In this document: positions 17,633 through 26,947 of the stretch, in pieces | Layout: each line of letters opens with the position of its first letter | Numbering within the stretch: position 1 is the stretch's first letter | Assembly: GCF_040685555.1 (NCBI RefSeq) | Contig: NZ_JBFBIK010000003.1 | Span: 110,369-174,368 of the forward strand | From: Sphaerisporangium sp040685555 | GTDB lineage: Bacteria > Actinomycetota > Actinomycetes > Streptosporangiales > Streptosporangiaceae | Direction of reading: 5' to 3' | DNA: 64,000 bases | The notes under the pieces: model-generated | Told to the model about the DNA's origin: nothing | Databases searched by the model: none | Seen by the model: the letters and a program-made list of their open reading frames with translations, nothing else | Position numbers and translations under genes: made by a program

Positions 17633-19348
17633 GTGAACCAACACGAGGCAGAGACCGTGCTGGCCATAGTGGGTCAAGGTGTCACAGCCGATGCCTTGGA
17701 GACGGAGGCGCTTGACTTCAAGATGGTCGCGGACTCTCCCAAGTCCACCTTGAATCTGCTCGCCGACGCTCTCGTCTGCTTTGTCAATGCGCGTGGCGGC
17801 ACGGTTGTGCTGGGCGTGGACGATAAAGCCATTACCCGCGATCTCGCACTGCGGGGCGTGCCGATGAGCTACAGCGTCGACCTCATTCGCAAGGGGATAT
17901 TCGATCGAACGAGGCCGCCGCTAACCGCTTTCGTTAATGAAAAGATAATCGACGGTGTTCGGCTGATCTTGATTACTGTGCCACAAGGAGTGATGCCACA
18001 CAGCAATGCGGCGGGTCTCGCCACTCGCCGTCTTGGCAAAGAGTGCCTTCCCTTCCCTCCTGATCAGCAGCGAGAGGCGATGATCGCACGCGGCCAGGTC
18101 GACTGGTCGGCGGACGCCTCAAGCATTGGGATCGACAAGCTCAGCGCCATAGAGTTCGAGAGGCTGCGTCGCATTCTGACGGCAAGCGGTCGCGATCACC
18201 TGGCCGACCTAGGCGATCAGGCTCTGCTGGAATCCCTCCGCCTGATCGCACCTAACGGCGGCATCACCAATGCGGGCGTCCTCTTGCTGGGCGATGAGCC
18301 GTTGCTGAACCAGATCGTCCCCGGCTATGGCTACTCCTATCAATTTCGTCCGACCACGGGCAGCGAGGCAACTGGACGGATAAGAGGGACTCGACCTCTG
18401 ATCGCTGCGATTCAAGCTCTGACGGACGCGATAGAGACTCGTCGCGAGGTCCACCCGCTTAATGTGGCCGGCGGCGTGCAACTTCAGCTCACCGATTATC
18501 CGAACGAGGCCGTACGCGAGCTTATTATCAATGCGTTCATTCACCGATCTTACGAGACCAGCGGCACGGTCGATATCGAGCATTCGCCTGAGCGCCTCAT
18601 CATCACGAGTCCCGGGGGACTGGTTTCAGGGGTGACTCCCTCCAACATTCTCACTTACCCCTCGACTCCGAGAAACCGCCTCCTCACTGAAACGGTTTCC
18701 ATGCTACAGCTCGCGGAACGGACGGGTCAGGGAGTCGGTAGAGCCTACCGAGAGATGCTACGGATCGGCAAAGAGCCTCCCCTGTTCGAGGATCACGGAA
18801 CGCTTGTTCGCGCAACGCTCGCGGGGGGCATCGGCAACGACGCTTTTGTTCGCTTCATAAGTGATCTTCCAACCAAAGCGGCAAGAGACCTGAACGTGCT
18901 GCTTGCCTTGTCACATCTTCGGCACAGCAAAAATATCGATGCGATGAAACTCGCCGAAATCATCCAGCGTACTCCGGTCGAGGCACAAGAGGTCTTGTCC
19001 ACGATGACGGACGAATATGACCTTCTGGAGCCGACTCGGCGTACGCTTAACAAGCCGTTTCCGACATACCACCTTCGGGCCCAAGTTCTCACAGCGATGT
19101 CCCGGTCAGTGACATATCGACGACACAGTGCCACAGAGGCCGATCAAAAAGTCATTGACCATGTACGGGAGTATGGGTACGTCACCAACCAGACAATCCG
19201 CCGACTGTTCGACCTGCATGTGTACGCGGCCCGAGATCTGATCAACGGTCTCAGAGATCGGGAGATTCTCGAGAAGATCGGTGCCGCACGAGGAGGCGCT
19301 GGGGTGCGTTACGGCCCTGGGAAGAATTTTCCGAAAGGTAGATCGTAA
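17633..19348 (+). CDS. AlbA_2 (Schlafen-like) / HATPase_4 regulator, COG2865 type
   Basis: 571 residues. The N-terminal AlbA_2 domain (about 20-150) has ETEALDFKMV and the glycine-rich NARGGTVVLGVDD. A HATPase_4-like domain (about 270-400) has NEAVRELIINAFIHRSYE and GTGQG-type residues (ERTGQGVGRAYREM). The C-terminus contains winged-helix-like stretches (TNQTIRRLFDLHVYAARDLINGLRDREIL). Proteins of this type are thought to be DNA- or RNA-associated regulators, and some are in defence or mobile regions. The GTG at 17633 has no ribosome site, so a leaderless message is likely. GC is lower than the flanks, and a 52-base duplication brackets the gene, both suggesting acquisition. Confidence 0.8.
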   Translation: MNQHEAETVLAIVGQGVTADALETEALDFKMVADSPKSTLNLLADALVCFVNARGGTVVLGVDDKAITRDLALRGVPMSYSVDLIRKGIFDRTRPPLTAFVNEKIIDGVRLILITVPQGVMPHSNAAGLATRRLGKECLPFPPDQQREAMIARGQVDWSADASSIGIDKLSAIEFERLRRILTASGRDHLADLGDQALLESLRLIAPNGGITNAGVLLLGDEPLLNQIVPGYGYSYQFRPTTGSEATGRIRGTRPLIAAIQALTDAIETRREVHPLNVAGGVQLQLTDYPNEAVRELIINAFIHRSYETSGTVDIEHSPERLIITSPGGLVSGVTPSNILTYPSTPRNRLLTETVSMLQLAERTGQGVGRAYREMLRIGKEPPLFEDHGTLVRATLAGGIGNDAFVRFISDLPTKAARDLNVLLALSHLRHSKNIDAMKLAEIIQRTPVEAQEVLSTMTDEYDLLEPTRRTLNKPFPTYHLRAQVLTAMSRSVTYRRHSATEADQKVIDHVREYGYVTNQTIRRLFDLHVYAARDLINGLRDREILEKIGAARGGAGVRYGPGKNFPKGRS

Positions 19349-19378
19349 GTCGCCCGCGAGCTCATGGATGACCTGGCG

Positions 19379-19430
19379 GTCATCGCTTCGGCGGCGTCCT
19401 GGGCATAGTGTGCGGATCAGCGGTGCTGCG
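19379..19430 (+). repeat. Direct repeat copy 2
   Basis: 52 bases nearly identical to the 3' part of the MFS gene at 17313-17365 (one C missing, C to T, T to G). It has no coding context here, so it looks like a remnant left by insertion or duplication. Confidence 0.8.
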
Positions 19431-19478
19431 CCGTCCTCACCGGCGCTCTCCATAGAGTTCGAAGGATCACGCAAGAGG

Positions 19479-20258
19479 TCAGCGGGCTGAGTTTCGGCCG
19501 TGTTTGCGATGGGGGGATGACCTTCGGGGGGTGAACTGGGACAGGTCGTGGATGTGCAGGGCCTTTTCTATGTCGGTGACCCGGTGGACCACGGCGGTGA
19601 AGCCGCGTTGTCCGAAACGGCGGTGCTCCTCGGCTTCGAAGACCTCGCCCAGGCGGGCGAACTCCCTGGCGGGCGTCACCTTGCGGAAGACGGGGAACAC
19701 CACAATGTCCTCCCGGGCCTCGTGGGGCTCGTACATGCGGATGAAGGCGGCCATGTCGGAGACCAAGGCGTGGCGCTGGTGGGCCGAGGCCCTGGAATGG
19801 CGGGTGGCGGCCAGGATGCGGGCGGTCACCTCGCGTCCCCGCTTGTGCTGCAGTTCCAGGACGGAGACCGTGTGGCGGAGTCTGCCGGCCTCGCGCAGGC
19901 GCGGGAAGACGTACTTCTCCTCCAGGTACTCGTGGTAGCGCTCGATGAAGTCGCGGATGATGCGGGCGGCCGCGTGCAACGGCTGGGCGGGCACCTGCTC
20001 GCCGCGCTGGATCCGCCGGATCCCCTCCCGGTACACCAGCAGGATGCTCTTCAGCACCCCGTGCTCCCGCATGAGGTCCTCCGGAGGCGTCACCCCCGGC
20101 TTGTGCCCATGCCCGTGGACCTGCGCAGGGGCCGCCGCCGCGAGAGCCGGGGTGCCGGATCCGGGATAGACGGCCAGGGGCACCGCGCCGGTCAGAACGA
20201 CGGTGGACAGGCCCAGCAGGTCACGGCGGCTCACCGTCGGCGAGTGATGATCTTCCAC
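19479..20258 (-). CDS. Tat-exported hemerythrin-like (HHE) domain protein
   Basis: 259 residues. A twin-arginine signal (SRRDLLGLS) and hydrophobic stretch end near residue 41. The HHE four-helix domain follows: REHGVLKSIL, IERYHEYLEEKYVFP, LELQHKRGRE and YEPHEAREDIVVFPVF supply the His/Glu/Asp ligands expected for a di-iron site. It could bind oxygen, iron or nitric-oxide-type ligands outside the membrane; the exact role is unknown. The C-terminus is basic (RRSSPHRKHGRNSAR). The gene is divergent from the pentapeptide protein gene. Confidence 0.85.
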   Translation of the reverse strand: MEDHHSPTVSRRDLLGLSTVVLTGAVPLAVYPGSGTPALAAAAPAQVHGHGHKPGVTPPEDLMREHGVLKSILLVYREGIRRIQRGEQVPAQPLHAAARIIRDFIERYHEYLEEKYVFPRLREAGRLRHTVSVLELQHKRGREVTARILAATRHSRASAHQRHALVSDMAAFIRMYEPHEAREDIVVFPVFRKVTPAREFARLGEVFEAEEHRRFGQRGFTAVVHRVTDIEKALHIHDLSQFTPRRSSPHRKHGRNSAR

Positions 20259-20405
20259 GATATCTCCGTTTTGCGCAGTTCCCAGGTTTCACCCCACGCA
20301 CCCGCGTGTGAAAGGGAGAGTCCCCCTCCCGCCGGGCCCCACGCCGACACGTGGGTAAACGCTTGATCCGCGACATTACCTCCGACTCCTCCCGCCTCAG
20401 GTCAT

Positions 20406-20963
20406 ATGGAGTTCGACGGCGTCGACCTGTCGTCCCGGGACGCCGACACGGCCGAGTTCGAGGGATGTCGGTTCGTCGACATGCGATTCTCCGGCACGGT
20501 GATGCGCCGGGGCGGTTTCTCCGACGTGGCCATGGAGCGCTGCGACCTCTCCAACATGTCCGCCAGGTCGTCGTCGATGCACCGCACCCGGGTGACCGCG
20601 AGCCGGCTGACCGGCATGGCCTGGTCCGAGTGCGGGTTCCGGGACGTGCTGTTCGACGCCTGCCGCAGCGATCTCACAGGGTTCAGGTTCTCGACGTTCA
20701 AGAACGTCGTCTTCCGCGACTGCAACATGCTGGAGGTGAACTTCCAGAACGCGGATCTGAGGGGCGTCCGATTCGAGCGCTGCGACCTTACGGGCGCGCA
20801 GTTCTCCAACGCCCAGATGGAAGGGGCACGGTTCAACGACTGTGTGTTGCTGGCGATCGGCGGAGTTACCAGCCTCAGGGGCGTGACCGTCAGAACCTCG
20901 GACGCGCAGGGACTCGTCCACAGCCTCGCAAACGCCATGGGGATCCTCATCGAGGACTCGTAG
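20406..20963 (+). CDS. Pentapeptide-repeat protein
   Basis: 185 residues built from about 25 loose A(D/N)LXX-like repeats (FEGCRF, FSDVAMERCDLSNM, ADLRGVRFERCDLTGAQFSNAQMEGARF). This predicts a right-handed quadrilateral beta-helix. No signal peptide or membrane segment is seen. Some such proteins mimic DNA and protect gyrase, but the strict Qnr/MfpA pattern is not obvious here. The ATG at 20406 has only a weak CAGGTC upstream. No gene partner is evident. Confidence 0.8.
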   Translation: MEFDGVDLSSRDADTAEFEGCRFVDMRFSGTVMRRGGFSDVAMERCDLSNMSARSSSMHRTRVTASRLTGMAWSECGFRDVLFDACRSDLTGFRFSTFKNVVFRDCNMLEVNFQNADLRGVRFERCDLTGAQFSNAQMEGARFNDCVLLAIGGVTSLRGVTVRTSDAQGLVHSLANAMGILIEDS

Positions 20964-21222
20964 TCGTGAAAGGCCTGGTCACAGCGGCCGACTCCCCGCT
21001 GTGCGGATTACCGGGAGGACGAACACATGGCGCGCGTCTGAAGCGCTCCCAACCGCTCGGGAAGTCAGGGGCAGAAGGCCGTCGTTCCACGCTGACAGGA
21101 TCTTGCCCCTGTCATGCACGGGGCGCGGAGACCAACGGCCGTGGCACCAAGCAGTTGATCGCTACTCTCAGTAGTCGAATGGCTATCCCTCAGCCACACC
21201 AGTCGATCATTGAGAGGGTCCT

Positions 21223-22470
21223 ATGAGAATGCACCCCGCAAGGAAGATCCGCACAAGCAGGAGAAGCCTCGCGCGCGGGTTGCACGGACTTCTGCTGTTC
21301 AGTGCCGCGATCACGATGTCCCCTGCCGCGCAGGCCGGGACGACGACTCCACCACGATCCCCGGTGAAGGTCACGATGGGTCCCTCTTCCAGCTCCATCC
21401 CCGGCCAGTACATCGTCAGGCTGAAACAGGGCACCAGCGCATTCGGCGCGGTGATCCCCCTGGGCGTGCAGCCCCTCTACACCTACCAGCACGTGGTCAA
21501 AGGGTTCGCGGCCCGGCTGACGCCTTCCGAGCCCAGCGAAGTGCGGAGTGATCCCGCCGTCGCGGCCATCGAACAGGATGCCCTGGCCCACGCCTTCGAC
21601 TCCCCGCCGCGCCCGGCCGGACCGGTGATGCGCGTTCCACCGGCGGGGTCCACCACCTCATGGGGGCTCGATCGCATCGACCAGCGCCGCCTCCCGCTCA
21701 ATCACCTCTTCAATTCCACGCACACCGGTGCGGGGGTGACCGCCTACATGATCGATAGCGGCATCGACCCGGCCAACTCCCAGTTCACCGGCCGCATCGT
21801 CCCCGGCTACAGCAACGTCAACGACGGCTACGGCACCAACGACTGCCTGGGCCACGGCACCATGACCGCCGGCATCGTCGGCGGCACAACCTGGGGCGTA
21901 GCCCGCGCCGTCAAGCTCTCTCCGGTGCGTGTCCTGGGCTGCGACGGCACCGGTACGTTCTCCCAGATCATCGCCGCGTTCGACTGGGTGGCGGCCCACG
22001 CGGTCAAACCGGCCGTCGCCAACGTCTCACTCGGTGGGCCGAGGTCTGACGCGGCCAACGCCGCCGCCGCGCTGGCCGACTCCGGAGTGTTCGTCAGCGT
22101 GGCAGCCGGCAACAACTCCGCCGACGCGTGCGGCACCTCCCCGGCCAGCGCTCCGCGGGTGCTGACCGTCGGAGCCTCCACCATCACCGACGACCTCGCC
22201 TCGTTCAGCAACGTCGGCACCTGCGTCGACGTGATCACTCCAGGTTCGAACATCCTTTCGGCCAGAAGGGGTGGCGGCAGCACCTCGGGCAGCGGAACCT
22301 CCTTCGCCTCTCCTTACGCCACCGGGGTCGCGGCGCTGTACAAGCAGACCTACGGCGATCACGCCACGGCGTCCGTCCTCAAATGGGTCGTCGGCGCAAC
22401 CACCCCTGGCGTCCTGAAGGGTCTGCCCACGGGCACGAGCAACAGCCTGCTGTACACCGCCGGGCTCTAG
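21223..22470 (+). CDS. Secreted subtilisin-family serine protease (S8)
   Basis: 415 residues. A signal peptide ends near AAQAG (about 39), then an I9-type propeptide (about 57-125: GQYIVRLKQGT...VVKGFAARLTPSE) and the catalytic domain from about 143. The triad is visible as D178 (MIDSGID), H211 (LGHGTMTAG) and S360 (GTSFASPYATG), with the oxyanion N297 (AAGNNS). Subtilases of this proteinase K-like type degrade extracellular protein or act in signalling cascades. The ATG at 21223 follows GAGAGGG. A subtilisin-inhibitor gene lies 175 bases downstream in the same direction. Confidence 0.95.
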   Translation: MRMHPARKIRTSRRSLARGLHGLLLFSAAITMSPAAQAGTTTPPRSPVKVTMGPSSSSIPGQYIVRLKQGTSAFGAVIPLGVQPLYTYQHVVKGFAARLTPSEPSEVRSDPAVAAIEQDALAHAFDSPPRPAGPVMRVPPAGSTTSWGLDRIDQRRLPLNHLFNSTHTGAGVTAYMIDSGIDPANSQFTGRIVPGYSNVNDGYGTNDCLGHGTMTAGIVGGTTWGVARAVKLSPVRVLGCDGTGTFSQIIAAFDWVAAHAVKPAVANVSLGGPRSDAANAAAALADSGVFVSVAAGNNSADACGTSPASAPRVLTVGASTITDDLASFSNVGTCVDVITPGSNILSARRGGGSTSGSGTSFASPYATGVAALYKQTYGDHATASVLKWVVGATTPGVLKGLPTGTSNSLLYTAGL

Positions 22471-22644
22471 CTCATCCCTCCCACTTCGCGGTACGGCCTC
22501 CGCGACGGCAGGGAGCCGGCATGCCAGGGCTTGGCCTTGATCAGGCGAGACGTTGGCCCGCGCCCCAAGGGTAGGTCTTTGACCCTCAGGCCACCGCGAT
22601 CAAGAATGTGACCGTTGGCAACGCGATGACCAGGGGGAATGCAC

Positions 22645-23115
22645 GTGAGACCTTTGTGGGGAGGTATCGCCCGCATCGCCGTGATCCTAGTCGCGGTGGC
22701 GGTCACGGGGTTCGGGCAGTCGGCGGCGAATGCCGGCTCGGCCGGCCAGCCACCACCGAGCCACTCCGCCACCACACCCGACGCGGCAGGGATGACCAAG
22801 TCGGACAAGGCGCTGGTGCTGGTGCTCGGCCAGGGGCCGGACCTCGTACGGCCCTCTCGGGCCGTGGTGTTGCAGTGTGCGCCCACGGAAGGCGGAACGC
22901 ACCCAAGAGTGCGGGAGGCCTGTGCGATGCTGGCAGGCGTAGGCGGTGATGTGCAAAAGCTGAAGGGTTCAAGCGGAACGGTTTGCACGTCGATTTACAA
23001 CCCGGTGACAGTGTCGTCGGTCGGTGTCTGGGACGGCCACTTGCTGTCGTCGATACGCACCTTTGGCAATGCCTGCGAACTACGGAGCATTCTTGGGCCT
23101 GTGGGAAGTTTCTGA
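22645..23115 (+). CDS. Secreted subtilisin inhibitor-like protein (SSI family, I16)
   Basis: 156 residues with a signal peptide ending near AANAG (about 31). The mature domain has the SSI framework: RAVVLQCAPTEGGTHP, ACAML, and CTSIYNPV followed by GVWDG and RTFGNAC, with four cysteines for the two conserved disulfides. Aligning CTSIYNPV with the SSI loop CPMVYDPV puts P1 at S116 and P1' at I117. A serine at P1 is unusual (Met, Lys or Arg are common). The GTG at 22645 is preferred because AGGGGG is seven bases upstream; ATG 22639 is too close to it. The subtilase upstream is the obvious candidate target. Confidence 0.85.
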   Translation: MRPLWGGIARIAVILVAVAVTGFGQSAANAGSAGQPPPSHSATTPDAAGMTKSDKALVLVLGQGPDLVRPSRAVVLQCAPTEGGTHPRVREACAMLAGVGGDVQKLKGSSGTVCTSIYNPVTVSSVGVWDGHLLSSIRTFGNACELRSILGPVGSF

Positions 23116-23225
23116 CGTGCACGCGACGAGCGAGCCGGCAATGGACCCAGGAAATGCCGGGCCCCTTGCCGGCTCAGGCTCGCGTCCGCCCTCTTGAACG
23201 TGATCTACGTGGGAACGATGGTGCC

Positions 23226-23890
23226 ATGGAGTTGTTCCCAGCGATACCGCTGGCCGAGTGGCGCGACACCAAGGCCACGCTGCACCGGTTCGCCCAGGTC
23301 ATCGGAAAGATCCGGTTGGCCGCCGGAGTCCGGCGCAACCACTGGTGGAACGCCCCCTTCCACCTCACCGGGCGAGGTCTGACCACACGTCCCATGGGGC
23401 AGGTCGACGGCAATCCCATCTTCACGATCGACTTCGACTTCGTCGGGCATCGGCTCCACGTCACCACGGTGGACGGCAGAGCGGGCACACCTTCGACATC
23501 GCCTGCACCCGATTCGGGGACCGTGTCGTCGACCAGTCGCCCGATGCGGACCCGGTGACCCGCGAGGCGTACTCCCGGGAGGTGATCAGCTCCGGCTTCT
23601 GGTTCGGCGACGACTCCTTCCCCGAGGCGGCCTTCTACTCCTACACCGCTCCCGAGCCGGAGAGACTGGAGAACGAGCCCCTGCTGCCCGAGGCCGCACG
23701 GTGGATCGCGCAACGCGGCAGCCATCTCGCCGTCCTGCCCTACGCCGACGCCCGGACCGAGGCCGACCCGCGCGCCACCGTGCTCGCGTTCTACGAGAGC
23801 GCCTACCGAGCCGGAGCACGTCTGGCGAATTGGGACATCGCACGCCTCGCCTGCCCCGGCGGCATCACCGACCCACTACTGAGCACCTGA
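23226..23890 (+). pseudogene. DUF5996-family gene with frameshift and probable internal deletion
   Basis: The first frame (from ATG 23226) gives PAIPLAEWRDTKATLHRF and WWNAPFHLTGRGLTTRPM, the start of DUF5996 proteins. After VDGR near 23480 homology jumps by one base to the frame encoding SGHTFDIACTRFGDRVVD and EAAFYSYTAPEPE, which resembles the C-terminal part of the family. About 220 codons remain, whereas I recall full members near 300, so a central segment also seems missing, perhaps lost between similar TFD-like strings. No function is expected. Confidence 0.65.
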
Positions 23891-24090
23891 GCATGCCCCC
23901 TCGAAGGCGAGCGACGAGGCCCGCAGCGTCCGCAGTCGCCAGCGCGTAAGCCCTTCCAGATGACACGATGTCTCAAGGCCGCGACTCGCCCCCGACATGG
24001 GCAAGGCATGAAGCGCTGCCGCGCTACGGCCTGCGGATGGATCAGTGCACTCGTCATTTCATGCACATGCGGAGAGCAGGAGGGCCGTGC

Positions 24091-24436
24091 GTGACAGACA
24101 GGGAACTCGGGCAATCCCGCGAGGAGGTCGACGAACTCCCTCTCACTTATGAGCCCAACCCGAAGCACAAGCCCATCCCGACACCCGGACGAAATGGCTC
24201 GATCTGTCCGCCGAACGCGTCCCGGTTTACTGGTTCAAAGCGATCTTGAAGGACAGAAACGCTACGCGACAGACGGCGACCGTGCCTACTGTGCACAACA
24301 GCACGCCGAGGGCAGGTGGCACGGCTACCCCGTCGACTGGGAAGAGGTCCCGCCCCGTCTGATCGCCGAGTGGGTGGCTTCTGAGAAGATCGACCGTAGA
24401 ACGGTACGTAGAGCGAGAAGGCGCCGTGATCGATGA
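24091..24436 (+). pseudogene. Small conserved actinobacterial protein, frameshifted
   Basis: The GTG at 24091 follows AGGAGG and begins TDRELGQSREEVDELPLTYEPNPKHKPIPTPGR in short blocks. After CPPNA near 24218 the sensible frame shifts. PGLLVQSDLEGQKRYATDGDRAYCAQQH and WHGYPVDWEEVPPRLIAEWV continue to a TGA at 24434-24436. A one-base insertion or two-base loss would explain it. The stop overlaps the next start (ATGA at 24433), so the two genes were once coupled. No function is known to me. Confidence 0.55.
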
Positions 24437-25739
24437 CCATTACGTGGGAAAAGTTCGCCGGTAACACGGATATCTTCGCTTTTAGACTCGCCTTCATGCC
24501 CGATCCCGACTCAGGAACGGGAGCAACTCGGGAGGAGGCGACATCTTGGGGGGCTTTTCAACTATGGGCGGAGGGACAGAACCTCTGCGCCCATATCAGT
24601 CAGGGTGAATTGCTGCAGAGGACTCATTGGTATCTTCTCCCGCTACTGGAGTGGCTGGCCGAGCACTGGAACGCGCTCCTTCACGAGGAGAAGCTCCTCA
24701 ACCGCAGGTGGCAGAGCCGCTGTACGAGGTTCTACAAGCAGCGGCGAAGCATCTAATGAGCATGAATCCAGAGAGTGAAAGGGTAGCGACACTATGTGAG
24801 AAGGTCGCGAATCTGAGGCTTTCAGGCCAGCATGACAACCGACTCAACTGGCTGGCCGGCCTGCGAACGCTTCCTCCTCTTCGGGGGCGCCTCCAGGGCA
24901 GTGTCCTCGAGGACGAGATGCGAAGCCGATGGGAAGAGATCATCACTGACCTCAAGAGCTCCGGAAACAACGAGGGCGCCCAAGCTGCCCTATCGGTTGA
25001 TGAATCTCCCCTCGTCATCGCCGGCTCCTGTCACGCGGCCTTGCTCTTCAGTTCGCTGTCACCCACGGTGGCAAGGGAGGATGTCCGTACGCTGGCGTCT
25101 GTGCTGCTGGAGCAATACTCTGGGCACGCGGCTGTGGACTCCCTTGACGAGTTGAACGAGCATATCCTTCCTAACCTGGCCGTTCCGGCATGGGATCAAG
25201 GGTACGAGCTCGCCGAACTTATCCACGCGGAGATGGACGATGCTTTTCCAGACGGCTGGGTGAACATAGCAGGGCTGCTCCAACGACTGGGCGTAACGAT
25301 TGTCTCTCGTAAGCTGCAAGATCAGAACATACGGGCCTGCTCGATGGTGGGTCCACACCATCGACCGACGATCGTGCATAACACCACATCGAGATTCTTT
25401 AGCTCTCGCAACGCCCAACGCTTCAGCATGGCCCACGAGTTGTGCCACTTGCTCTTTGACAGATCGCGCGGACAGAAGCTGGCCATCGCGAGTGGCCCAT
25501 GGGCGCCCAGAAGCATAGAGCGCCGAGCCAATGCCTTCGCGGCGATGTTTCTCATGCCCACCACGCTGGTTCAGCAGGCCATCGCAGACGCACCAGATCC
25601 AATAACCGACTTGGAAGGCATCACGGCCATCGCGACCCGCTTGCGGGTAAGTCGGCGTGCCGCAACCGAGCACTTGTACAACCTCACGCTTATGAGCGAC
25701 TTTGATCGCGACGAACTCCTCAGACAGGTACAGGACTGA
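24433..25739 (+). pseudogene. ImmA/IrrE-type metallopeptidase gene with internal frame change
   Basis: The first frame (24433 to about 24690) encodes TSWGAFQLWAEGQNLCAHI and HWYLLPLLEWLAEHW. The second frame (about 24700-25739) encodes VAEPLYEVLQAAAKHL and ends with the peptidase domain, which has the zinc motif HELCH (FSMAHELCHLLFDRS), a downstream RRANAFAAMFLMP helix and a short C-terminal helix-turn-helix-like stretch. Such proteins cleave repressors to switch genes on. The frame change and apparent loss of a central segment suggest a broken gene. A separate shorter peptidase starting at ATG 24756 is possible. Confidence 0.65.
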
Positions 25740-25806
25740 GCCCGTTACCACCTGAAACCAGGTGTGCTGCGTAAAGCTGCCTTGCATGGCACGAGGCAGG
25801 GCTTTG

Positions 25807-26031
25807 TCAGGCTTCGGCGCCCTGATCAGGTAAGTCTGCAAACGTGGTTATCTGGGGATCATTCCGAACCCATTCACGGAGCTCGGGCCCGATGGGTCCA
25901 TAGAGCTCTGCATAGACCATCTCCGCGCACTGTCCCACACGCGCCGGCAGTTCTGCCGCACGTTCGTTGTGCGCCATGGCCGCAGCCTCGTCGGTGTACT
26001 CCTCCAGCACCGAGTAGACGGCGCTCCGGTC
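25807..26031 (-). pseudogene. C-terminal fragment, possibly of an ABM-type monooxygenase
   Basis: The reverse frame encodes SVLEEYTDEAAAMAHNERAAEL followed by a short acidic tail and a TGA at 25807. It resembles the end of antibiotic-biosynthesis-monooxygenase-like proteins, but the N-terminal half is missing. The upstream end abuts the methyltransferase stop (26032), which marks a deletion junction. Confidence 0.35.
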
Positions 26032-26892
26032 CTATCGGGATGCTCTCGCGTGGGTGAGCAGGGAAAGGTCCTGGGGTCGGAGTGTGTCGGATCTGTTCCA
26101 CAGGGCGGCGTCGACGGCGTCGCGCTGGCGGGCGTGCCCCATGACGTCGAAGCCGTGCTCTTTCAGCAGGGAGGCCATGCCGTCGGGGCCGAGGAAGGTC
26201 AGCCAGGGTTCGCCGCCCCCGGCCGAGACCGGCATCACGGCCTCGACGTACGCCTGACCCGCCTCGTCCCGCAGGTCCTCGGGGAGCATGCTGTCGGCGA
26301 CCACCTCGGTGCCGGGCGCGAGGCCGCCGATCACCGCGAGGGTCTGCCCGATGGCCTCACGGGTGAGGTACATCGTGACGCCGAGCCAGCTCACGAACGC
26401 GGGCCGGGACGGATCGAAGCCGTGGTGGACGAGATGGTCCAGCAGCGACTCGGTCTCGAAGTCGAGGGGGACGAAGGTGACGGCGCCCGGCGCCGCGATC
26501 CCCGCGTCCTCCAGCTTCCGGCGCTTCCACCGCTGCGTGGCCGGATGGTCCACCTCGAAGACCCGGACCTGGCCGGCGGGCTCCGCCCGGTAGGCGTACG
26601 AGTCGAGGCCCGCGCCGAGGATCACGTACTGATCGATGCCACCGCGAATCGCCTCGGCGAGGCGGTCCTCCGTATAGCGGCTGCGGGTGACCGCCGCCGC
26701 GCGGGCGCCTGAGAGGACGAGATGCGTGCCGTGGGCGCGGTGGTAGCCGACGAGCTCCTCGGCCCGATCTCCCAGTAGCTCGTAGGCGAGAGTGTCGGCG
26801 AAGATTTTCGGCTCGTCGTCGACGATCAGATGCGCGGCACGCGCGGCGGCCGCCATGAGCGCCGTCTGGCTTGGTTCTCCATCGTGATTCAC
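26032..26892 (-). CDS. SAM-dependent methyltransferase, TIGR00027/LCM-like family
   Basis: 286 residues. The SAM-binding loop is YVILGAGLDSYAYR (near 90), followed by the acidic VFEVDHPATQRWKR, both hallmarks of this actinobacterial O-methyltransferase family. The middle has FVSWLGVTMYLTREAI. The substrate is unknown; relatives methylate carboxylates of small molecules or leucine. The GTG at 26892 was chosen because the longer ATG at 26922 lies inside a perfect TATAAT -10 box. Confidence 0.85.
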   Translation of the reverse strand: MNHDGEPSQTALMAAAARAAHLIVDDEPKIFADTLAYELLGDRAEELVGYHRAHGTHLVLSGARAAAVTRSRYTEDRLAEAIRGGIDQYVILGAGLDSYAYRAEPAGQVRVFEVDHPATQRWKRRKLEDAGIAAPGAVTFVPLDFETESLLDHLVHHGFDPSRPAFVSWLGVTMYLTREAIGQTLAVIGGLAPGTEVVADSMLPEDLRDEAGQAYVEAVMPVSAGGGEPWLTFLGPDGMASLLKEHGFDVMGHARQRDAVDAALWNRSDTLRPQDLSLLTHARASR

Positions 26893-26920
26893 GGGAGAGA
26901 CACTACATATGATTTTTGCC

Positions 26921-26947
26921 ATTATATCAGCAAATAAAATCTTTCAA
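26921..26947 (-). promoter_or_regulatory. Promoter of the methyltransferase gene
   Basis: On the reverse strand TTGAAA (26942-26947) is followed by a 15-base spacer and TATAAT (26921-26926). The start of transcription would be near 26913, about 20 bases before GTG 26892. A consensus -10 is rare in this GC-rich window. Confidence 0.6.

Noticed and set aside
24433..24760. Programmed ribosomal frameshift in the ImmA-like gene
   Set aside because: No slippery heptamer or downstream pseudoknot is evident near the frame change, and homologues seem to contain extra sequence there.
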